Origin: Weizmannia acidilactici
Lineage (GTDB): Bacteria > Bacillota > Bacilli > Bacillales > Bacillaceae_C
Length of the DNA stretch: 64,000 nucleotides
Direction: 5' to 3'
Assembly (NCBI RefSeq): GCF_008974225.1
Contig: NZ_BKZR01000008.1
Coordinates: 38,668-102,667 of the forward strand
The position numbers and the translations under genes are program-made. Position 1 is the stretch's first letter, and each line of letters begins with the position of its first letter. Shown here piece by piece: positions 60,288 to 64,000 of the stretch. A model generated the notes under the pieces. The model saw only the letters and a program-made list of their open reading frames with translations. It did not search any database and was not told where the DNA came from.

Positions 60288-61532
60288 TCATTTGGAAATA
60301 TCAGTATAGTCTAATTCTATATTTTTAACGCGCATAGCAGACATGGAGTATTTTGTTTGGGCCAATAAGAATAAGAAGCTACCTGCCAGTAGCAATATGC
60401 CGGATATGTAAAACCCAATTTCGATTTTGCCGGTTAATTCCGCAAAATATCCTGTAATATATGGCGCGAAAATAGAGGATAACATCCCCGCGAAATTAAA
60501 GATGCCGTAAGCACGGGCATACATATGCGCAGGTGTATTGTCCGCCACAAAGGAGATTAAAACAGGATCAAGCGCAAGTTTTCCAATAAGGCCGTAAATC
60601 ACTAGACCTGCCAGCATCAAAAAATAACTATGGACATACGGAATCATAAATTGGCAAATAGCACCACACAATGCAAGAACGAGAATGAGCGGCTTCTTAT
60701 TTTTAACCTGGTCCGAAAGATGACCGAAGAAAATAGCACCAGGGATAGACGCCCATGGTACAAGCGATGCAATAATCCCCGTTTTAGAAGCATCGATTCC
60801 TCTTGCTGTCTGCAAGTAGTATGGAAGCCAGGTCATCATACTGAAAAAACCGTATAGCGAGCAGAAAATTAAGATATAAGTCAAAATGTGATTGCGGCTG
60901 AAGAGTACTCTTATATTTTGGATTTCATGAAAATTTGACGGTTCTTGCAAATGTGTCGTATGGTTTTTAGTATCTTTTATAAAGATGCCGATAAGCGCTG
61001 CAACGAAAACTGTTAAAATCCCAAACAAATAGAAGGAAAACTGCCAATCTTTTTTTAATGTAAAGGTAAAGTAACTGGATGCGATAAAGCCTAAGGAAAT
61101 CCCCAACGCCATTCCGCTGTTAATCATTGCGGATGAAATCCCCCGGTATTTTTTAGGAATGCTGTTGGAAGAGATGCCGTATTGCGGTCCGTAATAAGTC
61201 CCTTCACCTAAGCCGGTCAATGCCCTCACCAAAAGAAATACAAGAAAACCGGGAGCCAGGCCGCTTAAAAAAGTACCGATGCCAAATAATACATATCCAC
61301 TGACCAAGATTTTTAATCTTCCAAACCGGTCGGCCAGAAAGCCTGCAGGAATTTGCATAAAAGCATAGGTAATAAAAAATACGGTTGACATCAATCCGAG
61401 TTCGCTTTTTGACAGCCCCCATTCACTTTGGATCGTACCCATAACCGGGGATAAAATATTGCGGTCAGCATACATAAAAGCCCAGCCCAGTGAAAAAAGG
61501 ATAATTAATAAAATTGGATGGTTTTTCTTCAT
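60288..61532 (-). CDS. Major facilitator superfamily transporter
   Basis: 414-residue carrier with 12 predicted helices. The N-terminal YADRNILSPVMGTIQSEWGLSKSELGLM and the loop GFLADRFGRLKILVSG place it in the anion:cation symporter-like/organic acid MFS group. Its base composition is AT-richer than the neighbours and codon choice differs slightly, suggesting later acquisition. It lies upstream of the gamma-glutamyltransferase in the same operon, so it may import a gamma-glutamyl compound or a similar anion; this is inference. ATG 61532 follows GAGGAGG. Confidence 0.82.
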   Translation of the reverse strand: MKKNHPILLIILFSLGWAFMYADRNILSPVMGTIQSEWGLSKSELGLMSTVFFITYAFMQIPAGFLADRFGRLKILVSGYVLFGIGTFLSGLAPGFLVFLLVRALTGLGEGTYYGPQYGISSNSIPKKYRGISSAMINSGMALGISLGFIASSYFTFTLKKDWQFSFYLFGILTVFVAALIGIFIKDTKNHTTHLQEPSNFHEIQNIRVLFSRNHILTYILIFCSLYGFFSMMTWLPYYLQTARGIDASKTGIIASLVPWASIPGAIFFGHLSDQVKNKKPLILVLALCGAICQFMIPYVHSYFLMLAGLVIYGLIGKLALDPVLISFVADNTPAHMYARAYGIFNFAGMLSSIFAPYITGYFAELTGKIEIGFYISGILLLAGSFLFLLAQTKYSMSAMRVKNIELDYTDISK

Positions 61533-61607
61533 GATTTTCCTCCTCTTTTTTTGTGTAAAATTATGTAACATAAAATCCAAAAAGAAACGTTTTTCCTTTT
61601 TTCACGT

Positions 61608-61636
61608 AATGTAATATCACATCAAAAAATTGTCAA
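61608..61636 (-). promoter_or_regulatory. Promoter of the MFS-ywrD operon
   Basis: Minus-strand consensus -35 TTGACA and -10 TACATT at exactly 17 bp; the spacer contains the near-palindrome TGATGTGATATTACATTA. The region 61637-61886 between the divergent genes shows no gene. Confidence 0.6.
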
Positions 61637-61886
61637 TGAATGCCTGTTTTAAAACGATTCCTTCACCATACACTTTCCTTTCTTTTTGTAAGAGAAAGAG
61701 GGCATTTTTGCTGCAAACTGTAATCTAACAAAGAAATGAAAACGAAACCACAATAAATTTTGAAGTAATTAAAATATTTTTATTATTTTTTAGTTGAACG
61801 TACAAATAAATTTATATATATTTAGTCATATAGAAAGCAGGAGTTGCATTTTGATTGCAAATCGTAATGGGAAATGGGGGATTCGG

Positions 61887-62342
61887 ATGTCGGATTGTAT
61901 GGACGATATTGACCGCCAAATTATCCAGATTTTGATCCAAAATGGGAGAATTTCTTACACGAATTTGGCGAAAGAAGTGAATTTGTCACGGGTTGCCGTG
62001 CAGGCACGCATCAATACGCTTATTGAAAACGGCGTTATAGAACGGTTCACCGCTGTGATTAACCCGGAGAAAACGGGCATCACCGTTTCTGCCTTTTTTA
62101 ATGTCGAAGTCGAACCGAAACATCTGCAGGAAGTCGCCGCCATTTTGGCCGAAGAACCGGCAGTTTCAAGCCTTTATCACATGACAGGCCCAAGCAAGCT
62201 CCATATGCACGGCTTGTTCAAAGACAACCGGGAAATGGAGGCGTTTTTGGAAGAAAAACTGTATCCGCTGCCGGGGATCACGAGCGTGGATTGCCAAATT
62301 TTAATCAAACGCTACAAAAGCAGGATCGGCATGAAACTGTAA
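61887..62342 (+). CDS. ywrC: Lrp/AsnC-family regulator (YwrC-like)
   Basis: 151-residue regulator. N-terminal HTH DDIDRQIIQILIQNGRISYTNLAKEVNLSRVAVQARINTL, followed by the RAM ligand domain with VSAFFNVEVEPKHLQEVAAIL. In B. subtilis the homologous ywrC lies next to the chromate transporter pair and controls it. ATG 61887 follows ATGGGGG; earlier in-frame codons have no site. It is 18 bp upstream of the first chromate transporter gene. Confidence 0.85.
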   Translation: MSDCMDDIDRQIIQILIQNGRISYTNLAKEVNLSRVAVQARINTLIENGVIERFTAVINPEKTGITVSAFFNVEVEPKHLQEVAAILAEEPAVSSLYHMTGPSKLHMHGLFKDNREMEAFLEEKLYPLPGITSVDCQILIKRYKSRIGMKL

Positions 62343-62360
62343 TTTCGAGGAGGTTATGTT

Positions 62361-62954
62361 TTGGAAAAGAAACAAAACGCGTATGTCCAGCTGGCGATGG
62401 CCATGCTCCGTACCGGCATTCTCGGATACGGCGGCGGCCCGTCCGTTATGCCGCTGTTCCGATATGAAGCGGTTACGCGCTACAAATGGACAGATGATGA
62501 AGAATTTGGGGAAATATTGGCGATTGCGAACGCTTTGCCGGGGCCCATTGCCACAAAAATGGCGGCATACTTGGGCTATAAATTGAAAAAAACAAGCGGT
62601 GCGGTGGTGGCCGTTTTATTTCATATTTTTCCAAGTAGTATCGCTATGATTGCTTTATTGTCGCTTGTCACCGTCTTAAGCCATTCCAAGGTTGTTATCG
62701 GGATGATCGCCGGTGTCATGCCCGTCGTTGCGGTGATGCTGGGCGAGATGGCTTACAATTTTGGAGAAAAAACGGTTAAAGGCTTGGGAACTGTATTTGG
62801 GATTGCGATGTTTGCGGTTTCTTTTCTCCTGCTGGAAACCGTCCATATCCATCCGGCGATTGTCATTATGATTTTTTTGGCATATGGGAGTGTCCACTTC
62901 CGGCTGGCTGGGAAGCGGGAAAATCGTGAAAAAGAAAGGGATGTCGCAGGATGA
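62361..62954 (+). CDS. ywrB: Short-chain chromate transporter, first subunit (YwrB-like)
   Basis: 197-residue CHR-family half-transporter with about six helices. The conserved start LRTGILGYGGGPSVMPLF, then EFGEILAIANALPGPIATKMAAYLGY, is the CHR signature. It works with the second subunit to expel chromate (a sulfate-like oxyanion). TTG 62361 follows GAGGAGG; the ATG at 62356 is in another frame. Overlaps the next gene by four bases. Confidence 0.88.
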   Translation: MEKKQNAYVQLAMAMLRTGILGYGGGPSVMPLFRYEAVTRYKWTDDEEFGEILAIANALPGPIATKMAAYLGYKLKKTSGAVVAVLFHIFPSSIAMIALLSLVTVLSHSKVVIGMIAGVMPVVAVMLGEMAYNFGEKTVKGLGTVFGIAMFAVSFLLLETVHIHPAIVIMIFLAYGSVHFRLAGKRENREKERDVAG

Positions 62955-63493
62955 GGGTATGGATTCAGTTAATGGTTGGTTTTTTTATTGCAAATGTGCT
63001 CGGATACGGCGGGGGGCCGTCATCGATTCCGTTGATGTATAATGAAATTGTTTCTCATTACCATTGGCTCAATGACAGCGAATTTTCCAATATGCTGGCG
63101 CTCGGCAATGCACTCCCGGGCCCGATCGCCACAAAAATTGCAGCTTTTGTCGGCTACGGTGCAGGCGGATGGGTTGGCCTGTTTGCTGCTTTGGCCGGCA
63201 CGATCCTCCCGTCAGCCGTTGCGCTCATCTTGTTATTAAAAGTTTTACATAAGTACCGCCAGTCTCCGGTTGTAAAAGGCATGTCCCTTTTGGTGCAGCC
63301 GGTGATCGCCATCATGATGGCCGTCCTGACGTGGCAGATGGCGAAAAACTCCATTGCGCAAATCGGCATATGGCAGGCGCTCGGCATTGCCGCTGTCGCC
63401 TTTTGGGCCATGCAAATCCGCAAAATCCACCCCGCTCTTGTAATTGTCGCGGCATTTGCATACGGCGGCATCGTCCTCAGCCATGTTGTATAA
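62951..63493 (+). CDS. ywrA: Short-chain chromate transporter, second subunit (YwrA-like)
   Basis: 180-residue CHR half-transporter, paralogous to the preceding one: NVLGYGGGPSSIPLMYNEIV and SNMLALGNALPGPIATKIAAFVGYGAGG. ATGA overlap with ywrB shows translational coupling. Paired short CHR proteins assemble as a heterodimer in B. subtilis. A terminator closes the three-gene ywrCBA unit. Confidence 0.88.
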   Translation: MRVWIQLMVGFFIANVLGYGGGPSSIPLMYNEIVSHYHWLNDSEFSNMLALGNALPGPIATKIAAFVGYGAGGWVGLFAALAGTILPSAVALILLLKVLHKYRQSPVVKGMSLLVQPVIAIMMAVLTWQMAKNSIAQIGIWQALGIAAVAFWAMQIRKIHPALVIVAAFAYGGIVLSHVV

Positions 63494-63497
63494 AGAA

Positions 63498-63531
63498 CGG
63501 GGTTGTCAAAGGCAACCCCGCATTATTTTTT
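63498..63531 (+). terminator. Terminator of ywrCBA
   Basis: CGGGGTTG-TCAAAGG-CAACCCCG stem followed by CATTATTTTTT. Confidence 0.82.
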
Positions 63532-63559
63532 CGCGGGAGTGCGTTCCATACAAAACTGA

Positions 63560-64000
63560 TTTATTAGACCTTTTCGCTGATATATTAAGTATTCCCGCTG
63601 ATTTCTAGGAGAAGTCCGCCGATTTCTCCCCGGTTTCCGCTGATTCCGCGGTACAGAGTGGGGCGGTGGTTCCAAAAATTCTAAGTTCGGACCCATTATT
63701 TGGAAATTAAGCAAAGGGTACACATCTTATTCCTCTGTTTTTCATGTCAACGCTGATTCTTTGGGCCTTCCTGCTGATATGTTAAGTATTCCCGCTGATT
63801 TCTAGGAGAAGTCCGCCGATTTCTCCCCGGTTTCCGCTGATTCCACGGTACAGAGTGGGGCGGTGGGTCAAAATTTCTGAGTCCAGAGCTGTTTATCTGT
63901 AATTTGACCGATCCTCTAACGTTTCAATTTCATTCAATTTGTTAGCTTCGCTGATTCTTTGGGTCTTCCCGCTGATATGTTAAGTATTCCCGCTGATTTT
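63560..64000. repeat. 21-bp periodic CGCYGAT array, running off the window
   Basis: CGCTGATATATTAAGTATTCC, CGCTGATTTCTAGGAGAAGTC and CGCCGATTTCTCCCCGGTTTC are three consecutive 21-bp units. The block recurs twice more (about 63768 and 63975), separated by a spacer with AGAGTGGGGCGGTGG. The array continues beyond base 64000. Confidence 0.83.

Overview
The window reads as chromosomal DNA of a low-to-mid GC Bacillaceae member. It carries pot, lut, citM, glpPFKD, glnQHMP, kimA, helD, ywrCBA/ywrD-like and uppP genes in orders familiar from Bacillus subtilis, with GGAGG-type ribosome binding sites, CcpA cre boxes, and T-box, lysine and c-di-AMP leader RNAs. The abundance of intergenic repeats reminds me of the Heyndrickxia (Bacillus) coagulans lineage, but that placement is from memory and was not searched. 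No rRNA, tRNA, CRISPR array, prophage or intact transposase was recognised.

Layout. 1-200: a lysine riboswitch on the minus strand, cut by the left edge, with its promoter. 0.4-4.8 kb: XRE-cupin regulator and potABCD polyamine importer. 5.1-6.5 kb: repeat-helix protein of unknown role. 6.5-7.5 kb: gene-free stretch with inverted-repeat elements. 7.5-9.6 kb: amino acid permease, terminator and an ORF-less group II intron. 9.7-12.7 kb: lutABC lactate oxidation operon (minus). 12.9-14.2 kb: deletion scar joining a PucR regulator to a dihydropyrimidinase. 14.2-15.1 kb: second hairpin element and second ORF-less intron. 15.2-19.7 kb: ArcD/YvsH-like permease, 21-bp repeat array, iron alcohol dehydrogenase, Nudix hydrolase. 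19.7-21.3 kb: structured RNA candidate and amtB. 21.6-26.4 kb: CitS/DctS-type two-component system, repeats, citM. 26.9-31.4 kb: CDF exporter, membrane glycosyltransferase, helD. 31.5-36.5 kb: glpP-glpF-glpK-glpD with two attenuator leaders. 37.6-46 kb: dctP-like carrier, soluble chemoreceptor, Crp/Fnr regulator, scdA, yceI, flavin oxidoreductase, small membrane protein, HD-GYP enzyme. 46.5-51.4 kb: T-box-glyS and c-di-AMP riboswitch-kimA. 51.7-57.6 kb: uppP, tatA, AI-2E-type exporter, glnQHMP. 58.7-63.5 kb: gamma-glutamyltransferase and MFS transporter (minus), then Lrp regulator and a two-part chromate transporter.

The genes mostly deal with carbon overflow and scavenging (lactate, citrate, C4-dicarboxylate, glycerol), nitrogen import (ammonium, glutamine, polyamines, amino acids) and potassium/c-di-AMP homeostasis. 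Cre boxes at citM, dctP and glpF suggest shared CcpA control.

The most unusual content lies between genes. Five loci carry arrays of a CGCYGAT motif repeated almost exactly every 21 bp. At least six other loci carry tandem units with an exact 52-bp period; these fall into three sequence-divergent families, each unit containing an inverted repeat whose arms change together between loci. I do not know a described system that explains either.
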